Shown here one piece after another: positions 45,114 through 53,766 of a stretch of 64,000 bases of DNA; within the stretch, counting starts at the first letter, position 1, and the number at the start of each line of letters is the position of its first letter. Location of the stretch: positions 8,370,001 through 8,434,000 of the forward strand of contig NZ_CP016793.1 of the NCBI RefSeq assembly GCF_001701025.1, written 5' to 3'. The stretch is from Lentzea guizhouensis. GTDB taxonomy: Bacteria; Actinomycetota; Actinomycetes; Mycobacteriales; Pseudonocardiaceae. A program made the translations under genes and the position numbers. The notes below the pieces were generated by a model that saw only the letters and a program-made list of their open reading frames with translations, had not been told where the DNA came from and searched no databases.

Positions 45114-46297
45114 CGCCGGGGCGCGTGCACGAGCAGTGACCGTTCGCGGTGCTGCTGCCACTCCACGAGCAGCACGCTCGCGTCGTCCTGCAACCGCCCG
45201 TGCTGGTGGGCGAGCACCGTGCGCATCAAGCGCCGCAACGTCTCCGGCGCCGTGGACCCGTCGGCCTCGCGGCGGACCACGAAGTCCACGAACCGGCGCA
45301 GGCCGAACTGCTTGCCGTGTCCGTCGCGGGCCTCGACGATGCCGTCGGTGTAGAACAGCAGCCGGTCACCCGGTTCGAGGTGCTGGTGGCAGAGCTGTGG
45401 CGCGCTGGGCAGCTGGAAGCCCATCGGCGGCGCCACCCGGCACCGCAGCTCGCGCAGCCAGCGGCCCTGGCGGATCAGCAGCGGCGCCGGGTGGCCGCGG
45501 TTCACCCAGCTCAGCCGGCCGGTGTGGAAGTCGAGCTCGGCCAGCACCCCGGTGGCGAACCGGCGGCCGCCGAACTGGGCGCCGATCACCTCGTCGACGG
45601 CGTTGCTCGTGTCGACGAGGCCGGCGCCCCGGCGGCGGTGGTTGCGGCAGGTGCCGGTGGCGAGGGCGACGGTGAGGCCGGCCGACTGGTCGTGGCCCAT
45701 CGCGTCGAAGATCGACAGGCGCACGACCTCGCCCTCGACGGCGTAGTCGACCGCGTCGCCGCCGATCTCGTAGGCGGGTTCCAGCACCGCCGAGACCACG
45801 AGGTTGTCCGTGGCGAACGTCAGCGGTGGCATCAGAGGCCACACGACTTCTGACGCCACGGTCATCGGCTGTGTGCGCACCAACCGCGCATAGGTGTCGC
45901 TGTGCGGCCGTTTGCTCACGAGCATCAACGCCACCAACGACGCGAGGGCCTGCAACCGGTCCAGCGTCTCCGCCGAGTCGTCCGCCGCGACGACGCCGAG
46001 CACCCCGATGCGTTCGGTGCCGTCCAGCAGCGGGATCCAGAAGTGGTGGCCGTCCTCGTGCGCGGTCTCGATCAGCGCGACGTCGCGGAACGACCGGCCG
46101 GCCAGACTCCGCTCCACCGAGACGGCCTGACCGTCGCGCAGCGCGACCAGCCACTCCTCCCGCAGGTCCGCGAGCAGGAAGTCGAAGTTCGACAAGCCCA
46201 CCGCGTGCTTCTCGACCAGCACCGGCACCTGCTCCAGGGTGGCCAGGTGGCTGGCTTGCAGCAGGTTCGCGAGCATCGCGAACGACGAGTCGGACAC
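45065..46297 (-). CDS. SpoIIE-type PP2C phosphatase with GAF-like sensor
   Basis: A 410-residue protein. A GAF-like N-terminal sensor (about 20-130) precedes the PP2C/SpoIIE phosphatase (about 165-390): EIGGDAVDYAVEGEVV, FDAMGHD, LLFYTDGIVEARD and DDASVLLVEW supply the metal-binding aspartates. Such enzymes dephosphorylate anti-anti-sigma STAS proteins and so release sigma factors. It follows the STAS gene by 23 bases on the same strand, the natural substrate partner. The signal that the GAF domain senses is unknown. GTG start. Confidence 0.88.
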   Translation of the reverse strand: MSDSSFAMLANLLQASHLATLEQVPVLVEKHAVGLSNFDFLLADLREEWLVALRDGQAVSVERSLAGRSFRDVALIETAHEDGHHFWIPLLDGTERIGVLGVVAADDSAETLDRLQALASLVALMLVSKRPHSDTYARLVRTQPMTVASEVVWPLMPPLTFATDNLVVSAVLEPAYEIGGDAVDYAVEGEVVRLSIFDAMGHDQSAGLTVALATGTCRNHRRRGAGLVDTSNAVDEVIGAQFGGRRFATGVLAELDFHTGRLSWVNRGHPAPLLIRQGRWLRELRCRVAPPMGFQLPSAPQLCHQHLEPGDRLLFYTDGIVEARDGHGKQFGLRRFVDFVVRREADGSTAPETLRRLMRTVLAHQHGRLQDDASVLLVEWQQHRERSLLVHAPRRQSIGGIGGAARYDSV

Positions 46298-46320
46298 GGC
46301 GTCCTCCTCTTCGGACGGAG

Positions 46321-46689
46321 TCAGGCCAGCGGAGTTCCCTGACGTCCCAACGCCTCCGGCACGCTCGGCCGCACGTTCAGCACGTCCTCGAGTTCCAATG
46401 CCTGCAACGGCCGCAACACCACGGGCGTGTTGGCGACCACGGAGAACGCACCGCCGTCACGCACACACCGTTCGTGGTGCTCCAACAACAACCTGATCCC
46501 GTACGCGCCGAGAAACCCCACGGCGGTCAGGTCCAGCACCACCGGTGACGCCGGGTGGACCACCTCGCCCAGCTGCTCGGACAGCGCGTCGGCGGTGTCC
46601 CAGTCGAGCTCTCCGGTGACGTGCACGACGACGGCTGCGCCCACGCTCTCGCTCGTGATGCGGCACGGGGCCTGGTCGTCGGTCTGCAC
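46321..46689 (-). CDS. STAS-domain anti-sigma antagonist, atypical
   Basis: A 122-residue STAS protein: VVVHVTGELDWDTADALSEQ and VVLDLTAVGFLGAYGIRLLL are the first strand/helix and the phospho-loop region. In SpoIIAA-type proteins that loop reads F-x-D-S-S/T-G. Here it is FLGAYG, so the expected phospho-serine is missing. It may be a constitutive antagonist or be controlled differently. GTG start with GGAGGT 6 bases before it. First gene of the operon with the PP2C phosphatase. Confidence 0.85.
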   Translation of the reverse strand: MQTDDQAPCRITSESVGAAVVVHVTGELDWDTADALSEQLGEVVHPASPVVLDLTAVGFLGAYGIRLLLEHHERCVRDGGAFSVVANTPVVLRPLQALELEDVLNVRPSVPEALGRQGTPLA

Positions 46690-46813
46690 GTGGCAACCTC
46701 CAGAGGGGGCACTGCGACACCCGAGTCCCAGACCGTAGCGCAGTGCCGGGCAGGACGCGGGTCGGCGGAGCGCTGAGCTGGAGGATCGCCCGGATGGCCC
46801 AGCGGAGGTCACG

Positions 46814-46819
46814 TAGGAT
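46814..46819 (+). promoter_or_regulatory. Leaderless -10 box of the MEDS operon
   Basis: TAGGAT fits TANNNT and ends 8 bases before the ATG at 46828, implying a transcript that starts at or near that ATG. Confidence 0.5.
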
Positions 46820-46827
46820 GGGACGCC

Positions 46828-47661
46828 ATGCGCACGTCCGGTGTCACTGACGTCGTCGTCGGGATGAGTTCCAGCGACCACCTCTGCTGGTCGTTCGACG
46901 ACTTCGCCGAGTTCCAGGCACGTGCGGTCGAGTTCCTCGCGGACGGCTTGGAGCGCGGTCAGCGCGCCTGCTACGTGGCGCGCGGTGACGCCGAGGAGCT
47001 GACCGGGCACCTCGCGTCCTCGCCGGTGCTCGCCGCCGCCCTGCGCGACGGCTCCGCCGAGGTGATCTCGCTCGAGTCCCGCTACCGCACCGGCAGCACC
47101 GTCTCGCCCGCGGACCAGGTCGCCGCCTACGCCGAGGCGACCAGGGCGGCGCTGCACGACGGCTTCACCGGCCTGCGGGTGGCCGCGGACGCGACGGCGC
47201 TCGTGGGCTCACCGGCCTCGCTCGACGCGTTCTGCCGCTACGAGCACCTCATCGACCGGTACATGACCGGCTCACCGTTCTCGGCCATGTGCGCCTACCG
47301 CCGCCCTGAGCTGCCGGCCGGAACCGTCGAGCAGCTGGCCTCGATGCACCCGGTCACCAACCCGCACGGCGCCCCGTTCCGGCTGCACGCCACCGCTGAC
47401 GGCATCGCGCTGCACGGCGAGGTCGACCGCGCGAGCCGTGACCTGCTGCCGCTGGCGCTGCTGCGCGCGGGACCGTCCGTCAACGGCGGCGAGCTGAGGG
47501 TCGACGCGACCGGCCTGAGGTTCATCGACCACCGCGGCCTGCTGGCGTTGCACGACTGCGCCCGGTCCCACGCCGCGACCCTCGTGCTGCGCTCGGAGAA
47601 GGCCGCGCTGGCCCGCCTGGTGTCGATCCTCGGCCTGGAGAACGTGGAGTGCGTCCGGTGA
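46828..47661 (+). CDS. MEDS-STAS sensor protein
   Basis: A 277-residue protein. The MEDS sensory domain (about 10-175) reads SSDHLCWSFDDFAEF and RGQRACYVARGD, and the C-terminal STAS domain (about 185-275) reads LRVDATGLRFIDHRGLLALH. Again the phospho-loop has His-Arg in place of Ser-Ser/Thr. MEDS domains are proposed small-molecule or hydrocarbon sensors. It is coupled by GTGA to a MEDS-kinase gene and is divergent from the STAS/PP2C pair, so all four belong to one partner-switching module. Confidence 0.82.
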   Translation: MRTSGVTDVVVGMSSSDHLCWSFDDFAEFQARAVEFLADGLERGQRACYVARGDAEELTGHLASSPVLAAALRDGSAEVISLESRYRTGSTVSPADQVAAYAEATRAALHDGFTGLRVAADATALVGSPASLDAFCRYEHLIDRYMTGSPFSAMCAYRRPELPAGTVEQLASMHPVTNPHGAPFRLHATADGIALHGEVDRASRDLLPLALLRAGPSVNGGELRVDATGLRFIDHRGLLALHDCARSHAATLVLRSEKAALARLVSILGLENVECVR

Positions 47662-48551
47662 CGGGCTTCCACCACGAGACCGCCTTCTACGGCTCGGACG
47701 ACGACTTCCTCAGCCTCACCGTCCCGTTCGTCGAGGAGGGCCTGCGCGCCGGCCACCCGACCTTCGTGGCCTGCGCCGAGCAGAACACGGCCCTGCTGCG
47801 CGGCGCACTGGGCCGCGACGACGCGGTCACCTACCTGCCCGGTGCCGACCAGTACGCCCGCCCCTCCGACGCGATCGCGAGCTACCGCGAGCTCTGCGGC
47901 AAGCTGGTCGCCGCCGGCGCCACCCGCATCCACGTCGTGGGCGACGTCCCCCACCCCGGCACGGGCGCCCCCTGGGACTGGTGGGCCCGCTACGAGGCAG
48001 CCGTCAACCAGGCCTACGCCGAGTTCCCGCTGTGGGGCCTGTGCCCCTACGACACGAGGACCACCCCGGACTACGTCCTGGCCGACGTCGCCCGCACCCA
48101 CCCGCACGTGGCTGGCTCGGCCAACCTCGACTACGGCGGCGTCCTGAGCGCACCCCGCCCGGACGTCCTCGAACAGTCGCGGCCCCTGCTCGAGCTCGTC
48201 GACCCGACCCCGGCCGCGGTGCGCTGCGCGGTGAACGCCGCGATCGCGAACGTCGACCTCGACGAGGAGAGCGCGCACGACGTGGTGTACGCGGCGAGCG
48301 AGATCATCACCAACGGCCTGACCCACGGGGCCGGGCCGGTGCGGTTCCGGTTGTGGGCGGACAGGTCGCGGGTGGTGATCGCGTGCACGGACCGCGGGCC
48401 GGGGCCGCGTGACCCGCTGGTGGGGCTGGTGCCGACCGAGGTGACGCAGACCGCGGGGCTCGGCTTGTGGATCCTGCACCGGACCTGCGGCTACGTGTCG
48501 ATGGGGCGGTCGGAGGACGGGTTCACGGTGCGGGTGAGCGTGGGCTCCTGA
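47658..48551 (+). CDS. MEDS-HATPase protein (anti-sigma kinase type)
   Basis: A 297-residue protein. The N-terminal MEDS domain (about 5-170) starts HHETAFYGSDDDFLSLTVPF, and the C-terminal HATPase_c domain (about 195-295) has the N-box ASEIITNGLTHG, G1 DRGPGPRDP and G2 GLGLWI of RsbW-like kinases. It probably binds or phosphorylates STAS partners and holds a sigma factor. Its partners are the STAS proteins next door. GTG start, coupled to the gene upstream. Confidence 0.82.
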   Translation: MTGFHHETAFYGSDDDFLSLTVPFVEEGLRAGHPTFVACAEQNTALLRGALGRDDAVTYLPGADQYARPSDAIASYRELCGKLVAAGATRIHVVGDVPHPGTGAPWDWWARYEAAVNQAYAEFPLWGLCPYDTRTTPDYVLADVARTHPHVAGSANLDYGGVLSAPRPDVLEQSRPLLELVDPTPAAVRCAVNAAIANVDLDEESAHDVVYAASEIITNGLTHGAGPVRFRLWADRSRVVIACTDRGPGPRDPLVGLVPTEVTQTAGLGLWILHRTCGYVSMGRSEDGFTVRVSVGS

Positions 48552-48600
48552 CGGCGGTGGTCCCGCTGTGGGCGACGCGGCTCGGGTGCAGAATTCCGGC

Positions 48601-49362
48601 GTGACCGCGACCGTCTCCGCCAAGCTCCTCTCCCTGCTCGGCACCTTCGACGCGCGCCACCGCAGCCAGACCCTCAGCGGCATCGCGCGGCGCAGCGGCC
48701 TGCCGGTCAGCACCACTCACCGGTTGCTGGCCGAGCTGCAGGCCTGGGGCGCGGTGCGGCGGCTGGCGTCGGGTGAGTACGTGATCGGGCGGCGGATCTG
48801 GCGGCTCGGGTTGCTGGCGGCGGGTGAGGTGGACCTGAGCCGGGTGGCCGAGCCGTTCCTGCACGACATCCACGCGGCGACGCGAGCGGTGGTGCACCTG
48901 GCCGTGCGCGAGGGGGTCGAGGTGCTCTACCTCGACCGGGTTTCCGGGCATGCGTCGGTGCCGATCGTGAGCACGACGGGCAGCAGGTTGCCGCTGCACG
49001 CCACGGGCGTGGGGAAGGTGTTGCTCGCGCACGCGCCTGCGGAGGTGCAGGAGGAGGTGCTCGGCCATCAGCTGACGCGGTGCACGCCGTACACGATCGT
49101 CGAACCGGCGCGGTTGCGGGCGCAGCTGCACCGGGTGCGGCGGGACGGGTACGCGCAGACGTTCGAGGAGATGACGCTCGGGGCGTGCTCGGTGGGGGTG
49201 CCGGTCGAGGTGGACGGAGCGGTCGTGGCGGCGCTCGGGATCGTCGTGCCGGACCTGCGCAACGTGCGGGGGCGGTTGGTGGCGGCGTTGCAGGTCGCGG
49301 CACGGGGCATCGGGCGGACGATGCAGTCGGGTTTCCACCCACCGGAAAGCCTGCTTGGATGA
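48601..49362 (+). CDS. IclR-family regulator
   Basis: A 253-residue regulator. The N-terminal winged helix has LSGIARRSGLPVSTTHRLLA near 26-45. The C-terminal effector domain has VEVLYLDRVSGHASVP and LPLHATGVGKVLLA near 125-140, standard for IclR. It lies 29 bases before an aldehyde dehydrogenase on the same strand, so control of aromatic-aldehyde catabolism is likely. GTG 48601 is chosen to fit the usual family N-terminus; a GTG at 48568 is possible. Confidence 0.88.
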   Translation: MTATVSAKLLSLLGTFDARHRSQTLSGIARRSGLPVSTTHRLLAELQAWGAVRRLASGEYVIGRRIWRLGLLAAGEVDLSRVAEPFLHDIHAATRAVVHLAVREGVEVLYLDRVSGHASVPIVSTTGSRLPLHATGVGKVLLAHAPAEVQEEVLGHQLTRCTPYTIVEPARLRAQLHRVRRDGYAQTFEEMTLGACSVGVPVEVDGAVVAALGIVVPDLRNVRGRLVAALQVAARGIGRTMQSGFHPPESLLG

Positions 49363-49391
49363 TCGGCTCGTCGACCGCTTGACTCCGTGGC

Positions 49392-50831
49392 GTGGCGAAC
49401 GAGACGAGTCTTTTCATCGGCGGCGAGAGCGTGCCCGCGCTGGACGGCCGCACGACCGACGACCGCAACCCCTACACGGGCGAGGTCCACGCCGTGGTCG
49501 CCGCGGCCTCGCCCGCGGACGTGACCCGTGCCGTCGACGCGGCGCAGGAGGCGTTCGCGCGGTGGTCCGCGACATCACCGTCCCAGCGGCGCGCGATCCT
49601 GCTGCGCGCGGCCGACCTCCTCGAGGCCCGCACACCGGAGGTCGTGCGGCTGATGGCCGCCGAGGTCGGCGGCGTCGCCGGGTGGGCCGGATTCAACGTC
49701 ATGTTGGCGGCCAACATCCTGCGCGAGTCGGCGGCCGCGGTCACCCAGCCCGTCGGTGAGGTGCTGACCACCGAGACCGAGGGCCAGCTGTCGCTGGCGG
49801 TCCGCGAACCGCTCGGCGTCGTCGCCGCCTTCGCGCCGTGGAACGCGCCGGTCATCCTCAGCACCCGCGCCGTCGCCGCACCCCTCGCGGCCGGCAACAC
49901 CGTGGTGCTCAAGCCGAGCGAGGACGCCCCGATCGCCGCCGGCCTGCTCATCGCCGAGGTGCTGCACGAGGCAGGCCTGCCCGCCGGCGCGTTGAACGTC
50001 GTCACCAACGACCCCGCCGACGCCGCCGCCGTGGCCCAGGCCCTGGTCACCGACCCACGCGTGCGCGCGGTGAACTTCACCGGCTCCACCGAGGTAGGCC
50101 GGACCATCGGAACCCTTGCCGCACAACACCTCAAGCCCGCCGTGTTGGAGCTCGGCGGCAAGAACGCGTTGCTGGTCCTGGACGACGCCGACCTCGACCA
50201 CGCCGTGAACGCCGCGACGTTCGGCTCCTTCCACAACGCGGGCCAGATCTGCATGTCCACCGACCGCATCCTCGTGCACGAGTCGATCGCCGAGGAGTTC
50301 ACCACCCGCCTCGCCGCCAAGGTCGCCTCGCTGCCCCACGGCGACCCCACCGATCCCGGCACCGTCATCGGCCCGGTCATCAACGCCCGCTCCGCCGCCC
50401 GCGTGTCGGAGCTGGTCGACGAGGCCGTCTCCGCCGGCGCCCGCCTGCTCACCTCCGGCGACGGCCCGACCGTCCTCGACCAGGTCACCCCGGACATGCG
50501 GATCTTCACCGAGGAGATCTTCGGTCCCGCCGTCATCGTCGTCCCGGTCGCCGACGACGACGAGGCCGTCGCCATCGCCAACAACACCGAACACGGCCTC
50601 ACGGCGGGCATCCTCACCGAGGACACCCGCCGCGGCCTCGCCCTGGCCCGCCGCATCCGCACCGGCATCGTGCACGTCGGCAACCAGACCGTGGACGACG
50701 AGCCGCAGGCGCCGTTCGGCGGGGTGAAGGCGAGCGGGTACGGCAGGTTCGGCGGCCGGTGGGGCGTGGAGGCGTTCTCCGCGACCCGCTGGGTGACGAT
50801 CGCCGGAGGGCACAGCCACTTCCCGTTCTAG
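49392..50831 (+). CDS. NAD(P)-dependent aldehyde dehydrogenase, benzaldehyde/salicylaldehyde type
   Basis: A 479-residue ALDH. AAFAPWNAPVILSTRA near 147-162, FTGSTEVGR near 232, ELGGKNALLVLDDADLD with the general-base Glu near 254, and the catalytic Cys in NAGQICMSTDR near 288 are present. The sequence style is that of aromatic-aldehyde dehydrogenases (DoxF/XylC group). It oxidises an aldehyde to the acid, under probable control of the IclR gene. GTG start. Confidence 0.88.
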   Translation: MANETSLFIGGESVPALDGRTTDDRNPYTGEVHAVVAAASPADVTRAVDAAQEAFARWSATSPSQRRAILLRAADLLEARTPEVVRLMAAEVGGVAGWAGFNVMLAANILRESAAAVTQPVGEVLTTETEGQLSLAVREPLGVVAAFAPWNAPVILSTRAVAAPLAAGNTVVLKPSEDAPIAAGLLIAEVLHEAGLPAGALNVVTNDPADAAAVAQALVTDPRVRAVNFTGSTEVGRTIGTLAAQHLKPAVLELGGKNALLVLDDADLDHAVNAATFGSFHNAGQICMSTDRILVHESIAEEFTTRLAAKVASLPHGDPTDPGTVIGPVINARSAARVSELVDEAVSAGARLLTSGDGPTVLDQVTPDMRIFTEEIFGPAVIVVPVADDDEAVAIANNTEHGLTAGILTEDTRRGLALARRIRTGIVHVGNQTVDDEPQAPFGGVKASGYGRFGGRWGVEAFSATRWVTIAGGHSHFPF

Positions 50832-50840
50832 CGCCCCGTT

Positions 50841-51479
50841 CTAGCCGGTCACCAGCCCGGCTTCGTGCGCCACGATCGCCGCCTGCACCCGGTTCTGCGC
50901 TCCGAGCCGGGTCAGGATGGCGCTCACGTGCCCCTTCACCGTGCCCTCGACGAGGTCCAGCCGGCGCGCGATCTGCGCGTTGGACAGGCCTTCGCCGAGC
51001 AGCGCCAGCACGTCGCGTTCGCGGGTGGTCAGCGACTCGACCTGCGCGCGGGCGGCGCCGACGCGGGAGGTCCGGAAGCGGGTGATCATGCGGGCGGCGA
51101 CCTTCGGGGCGAGGTAGGCGCCGCCGGAGGCCAGTGCGTGGACGCCGGCGATGAGCTCGCGGGGGTCGCCGGACTTGAGCAGGAACCCGCGCGCGCCGCC
51201 GTCGAGGGCCTGTTCGAGGTAGCCGTCGTCGTTGAACGTCGTCAGCACCGCGACGCCGAACCCGTGGCGCGCCAGCTCCTTCGCGGCCTGCAGGCCGTCG
51301 AGGCGGGGCATCCGGACGTCGAGCAGCACGACGTCCGGGCGGTGCTTCAGGGCCAGGTCGACGGCCTCGCGACCGTCAGCGGCCTCGGCGACGACCTCGA
51401 TGGCCCCATCGGCGCCGAGGATGGCGCGCACACCGGCGCGCACCATCGCCTCGTCGTCTGCGAGCAGCACGCGGATCAC
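50841..51479 (-). CDS. NarL/LuxR-type response regulator
   Basis: A 212-residue regulator. The receiver has acidic residues DDE near 8-10, phospho-Asp in LLDVRMP near 54 and Lys in FLLKSGD near 101. The C-terminal LuxR helix-turn-helix is LTTRERDVLALLGEGLSNAQ followed by VEGTVKGHVSAIL. The GTG start overlaps the kinase stop (GTGA). It is the output of the adjacent sensor kinase. Stop faces the ALDH stop, 9 bases apart. Confidence 0.92.
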   Translation of the reverse strand: MIRVLLADDEAMVRAGVRAILGADGAIEVVAEAADGREAVDLALKHRPDVVLLDVRMPRLDGLQAAKELARHGFGVAVLTTFNDDGYLEQALDGGARGFLLKSGDPRELIAGVHALASGGAYLAPKVAARMITRFRTSRVGAARAQVESLTTRERDVLALLGEGLSNAQIARRLDLVEGTVKGHVSAILTRLGAQNRVQAAIVAHEAGLVTG

Positions 51480-52339
51480 TGGTCCCCCGGGTGTGGCAAG
51501 GTCGCGACCAGCTCGAACCTGCCTTCGCCGCGCTCGGTCCGCAGCGTACCGCCGGCCAGCCGCACCCGTTCGCGCAACGCCACCAGCCCCAGCCCGCTGC
51601 CGGGGCCGCGGCGCAACCCGACGTCGTTGCTCGCCTCCACGACCGTCATCTCGTCCGCGCTCGTCACCTTCAGGCGCAACACCGAGCGGGGCGCGTGCTT
51701 GGCGGCGTTGGTCAGCGCCTCCTGCACGACCCGGCGCACGGTCGGCTCCACAGTGGACTCCAGCTCACCGTCCACGCTGAGCTCCACCCGCAGTCCTGCC
51801 GCGGTCGCCCGATCCACCAGCTCTCGCACGCCTTCGACCGCGGGCGGCTCACCGTCCCGCAGCAGGAACACGAGGTCCGCCAACCGTTCCGTGGCTCCCG
51901 CCGCACCCACCCGCAGCCGCGCGGCCGCCTCCCGGTGCTCCTCGGGCAGGGTCATCTCCAGCACCCCGGCCTGCAACGCGAGCAGGCTCAGCTCGTGCCC
52001 CAGCGTGTCGTGGGCCTCGTGCGCGATGCGAGTCCGTTCCCGCAGGTGGGCGGCTTCAACGGTGGTGGCGGCCAGCGCGGCCTGCTGGTGCGCGAGGTGC
52101 CCGAGGAACCACGGCAGCGCCACCGCCAGCCCCACGACCCCGAGCGCCAGGACCCCCGCCACCGTGCTCAGCAGGAACAACGCCGCCGGCCACGCCGACG
52201 CCATCCGCCGCCCGAGCAGGAACGAGACCACGAACAACGGCACGCACACCGCAGCGGTCCACGGCGGCACGTTCTCGTGCATCGCGAACGACACAGCGAC
52301 CGCCACCGCGACGCACGCCGCAAGCGCCGCCGTCCTCAC
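51476..52339 (-). CDS. Sensor histidine kinase, HisKA_3 type
   Basis: A 287-residue kinase with two to four N-terminal membrane helices (about 5-85). The dimerisation/phosphorylation segment TRIAHEAHDTLGHELSLLAL has the phospho-His near 113, and the HATPase domain reads VVQEALTNAAKHA and GSGLGLVALRERV. The GTG start overlaps the serine-hydrolase stop (GTGA), and a GTG nine bases upstream is an alternative. Signal unknown; the coupled serine hydrolase suggests cell-envelope sensing. Confidence 0.88.
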   Translation of the reverse strand: MRTAALAACVAVAVAVSFAMHENVPPWTAAVCVPLFVVSFLLGRRMASAWPAALFLLSTVAGVLALGVVGLAVALPWFLGHLAHQQAALAATTVEAAHLRERTRIAHEAHDTLGHELSLLALQAGVLEMTLPEEHREAAARLRVGAAGATERLADLVFLLRDGEPPAVEGVRELVDRATAAGLRVELSVDGELESTVEPTVRRVVQEALTNAAKHAPRSVLRLKVTSADEMTVVEASNDVGLRRGPGSGLGLVALRERVRLAGGTLRTERGEGRFELVATLPHPGDQ

Positions 52340-53619
52340 CGCCGCCACCGCACAACCGCCACGCTGATGTTCATCACGCTGGACACGCCCAACCACACCA
52401 CAAGCGGCAGCGAATAGTGCGCCAGTTGGTAGAACGTGATGTCGCGCCCGCCCCCGTACAGCAGCCCCGTCAACGCCGGCAACGCCACCAGCACCCCCAA
52501 CGGCACGAACCTCACCAGCTGCCACGCCTTGTGGAACCGCCGCGGCCTGCGCAACGCGCGCACGTTCAGCGCCAGCGACAACAACGTCAACGCCGCCAGC
52601 ACGAGGTCCGTCAGCAACCGCGGCGATCCGGGCTCCTCCGGCGTCTTCCCGTCGAGCACGTCCGCGATGCCGTTCTCCAGCTGCGACGTGCCCTCGTTGG
52701 CCAGCCCGACCCCGCTGTTGGCCATCACCGCGATGCCGTACCCCGACTTGGTGACCAGCTGCCCCGCGGTCGCGGTGAACCAGATCCCGCTGTGCCGCAA
52801 CCGCCCCTGCTGATCGGTCGCCCACCCCATCCCGTCGCGCGGCGCCTGCTGCCGCACCAGCCACCTCGCCATGTCCGCGGCCGTCGTGACCACCCCGTCC
52901 GAGCCCGCCACGAACCGGTGCGGCTCCGTCACCGCCACCGACATCCCGTACGCGTACCCGTGCCCCTTCACGTAGTCGGCCGGCAGGTCCCGCGGCGTCA
53001 CGTCGATCGCGGTCGTGTCCCGCATCCCGAACGGCTCGAACACGTGCCGCTCCAGGTAGTCGTTGAACCGCTCCCCCGACACCACCTCGACCACCCGCGC
53101 GGCCAGGTGGTAGTTCGTGTTGGTGTACCGGTTCCGGGAGCCGGGGTCGCTCGCGAGCGTCGCCTGCCTGGCGCGTTCGACCGCTTCCTGCGGACTGTTC
53201 GGCTGTGGCAAGGACTTCTCGTGCAACGTCCCGTCGGTGATGCCCGAGGTGTGGTTGAGCAGGTGCCGGGTGGTGATCCGCTCGCCACGCGGGTCGTCGA
53301 CCGCGAAGTCGGTGACGTAGGTGCGGACCGGCCGGTCGAGGTCGAGCCCGCCTGCGCCGGCGAGCTGCTGGACGGCGAGGGCGGTGAAGGACTTGCTGAC
53401 GGAGGCGACCGCCATCTTGGAGTGCTCGGTGATCGGCGCGCCGGTGGAGTCGTGGCCGTAGCCCTTGGTCATGATCACCTGGTCGCCCTTGGTGATGGCG
53501 ACGGCGACGCCGGGATAGGAGGCGGCACTCAAATAGCCGGTGACGTAATTGTCCACTGTGGACATGTCCGGTGGAGAGGCGAGGGCGGCGACGAGGCCGA
53601 TCGCCCAGATGCTGTTCAT
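52336..53619 (-). CDS. Membrane serine hydrolase (beta-lactamase/PBP-like)
   Basis: A 427-residue protein. An N-terminal signal/anchor segment, the class C-like domain with SxxK in VASVSKSFTA near 68-77 and YxN in RYTNTNYH near 163-170, and about three C-terminal helices are seen. Such proteins include D-aminopeptidases, esterases and PBP4*-like enzymes; this is not a clear beta-lactamase. The ATG chosen gives the N-terminal segment; an open frame runs 24 codons further. It heads an operon with a two-component system (GTGA coupling). Confidence 0.85.
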   Translation of the reverse strand: MNSIWAIGLVAALASPPDMSTVDNYVTGYLSAASYPGVAVAITKGDQVIMTKGYGHDSTGAPITEHSKMAVASVSKSFTALAVQQLAGAGGLDLDRPVRTYVTDFAVDDPRGERITTRHLLNHTSGITDGTLHEKSLPQPNSPQEAVERARQATLASDPGSRNRYTNTNYHLAARVVEVVSGERFNDYLERHVFEPFGMRDTTAIDVTPRDLPADYVKGHGYAYGMSVAVTEPHRFVAGSDGVVTTAADMARWLVRQQAPRDGMGWATDQQGRLRHSGIWFTATAGQLVTKSGYGIAVMANSGVGLANEGTSQLENGIADVLDGKTPEEPGSPRLLTDLVLAALTLLSLALNVRALRRPRRFHKAWQLVRFVPLGVLVALPALTGLLYGGGRDITFYQLAHYSLPLVVWLGVSSVMNISVAVVRWRR

Positions 53620-53671
53620 GGTCAAGACGGTAGGAAGGGCGGGGCGTCGGCACCCGGCCCGGAAGACAGGG

Positions 53672-53699
53672 CGGACCCCTGACGAAAGCAAGGGGTCCG
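53672..53699. terminator. 9-bp hairpin between MFS and serine-hydrolase genes
   Basis: CGGACCCCT and AGGGGTCCG form a perfect 9-bp stem with a 10-base loop, 53 bases upstream of the serine-hydrolase start. It may be a second terminator or a leader structure. Confidence 0.5.
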
Positions 53700-53714
53700 A
53701 GCAGCCGAGAACGC

Positions 53715-53751
53715 GGAGGAGCCCCCTGGCGGCGAACCAGGGGGCTCCTCC
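53715..53751 (-). terminator. Strong 14-bp hairpin after the MFS gene
   Basis: Arms 53715-53728 and 53738-53751 are perfect reverse complements (14 bp) around 9 bases. It begins 16 bases past the MFS stop on the minus strand and is a good terminator for the MFS-TetR unit. Confidence 0.8.
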
Positions 53752-53766
53752 ACACCAGCGGAACGA

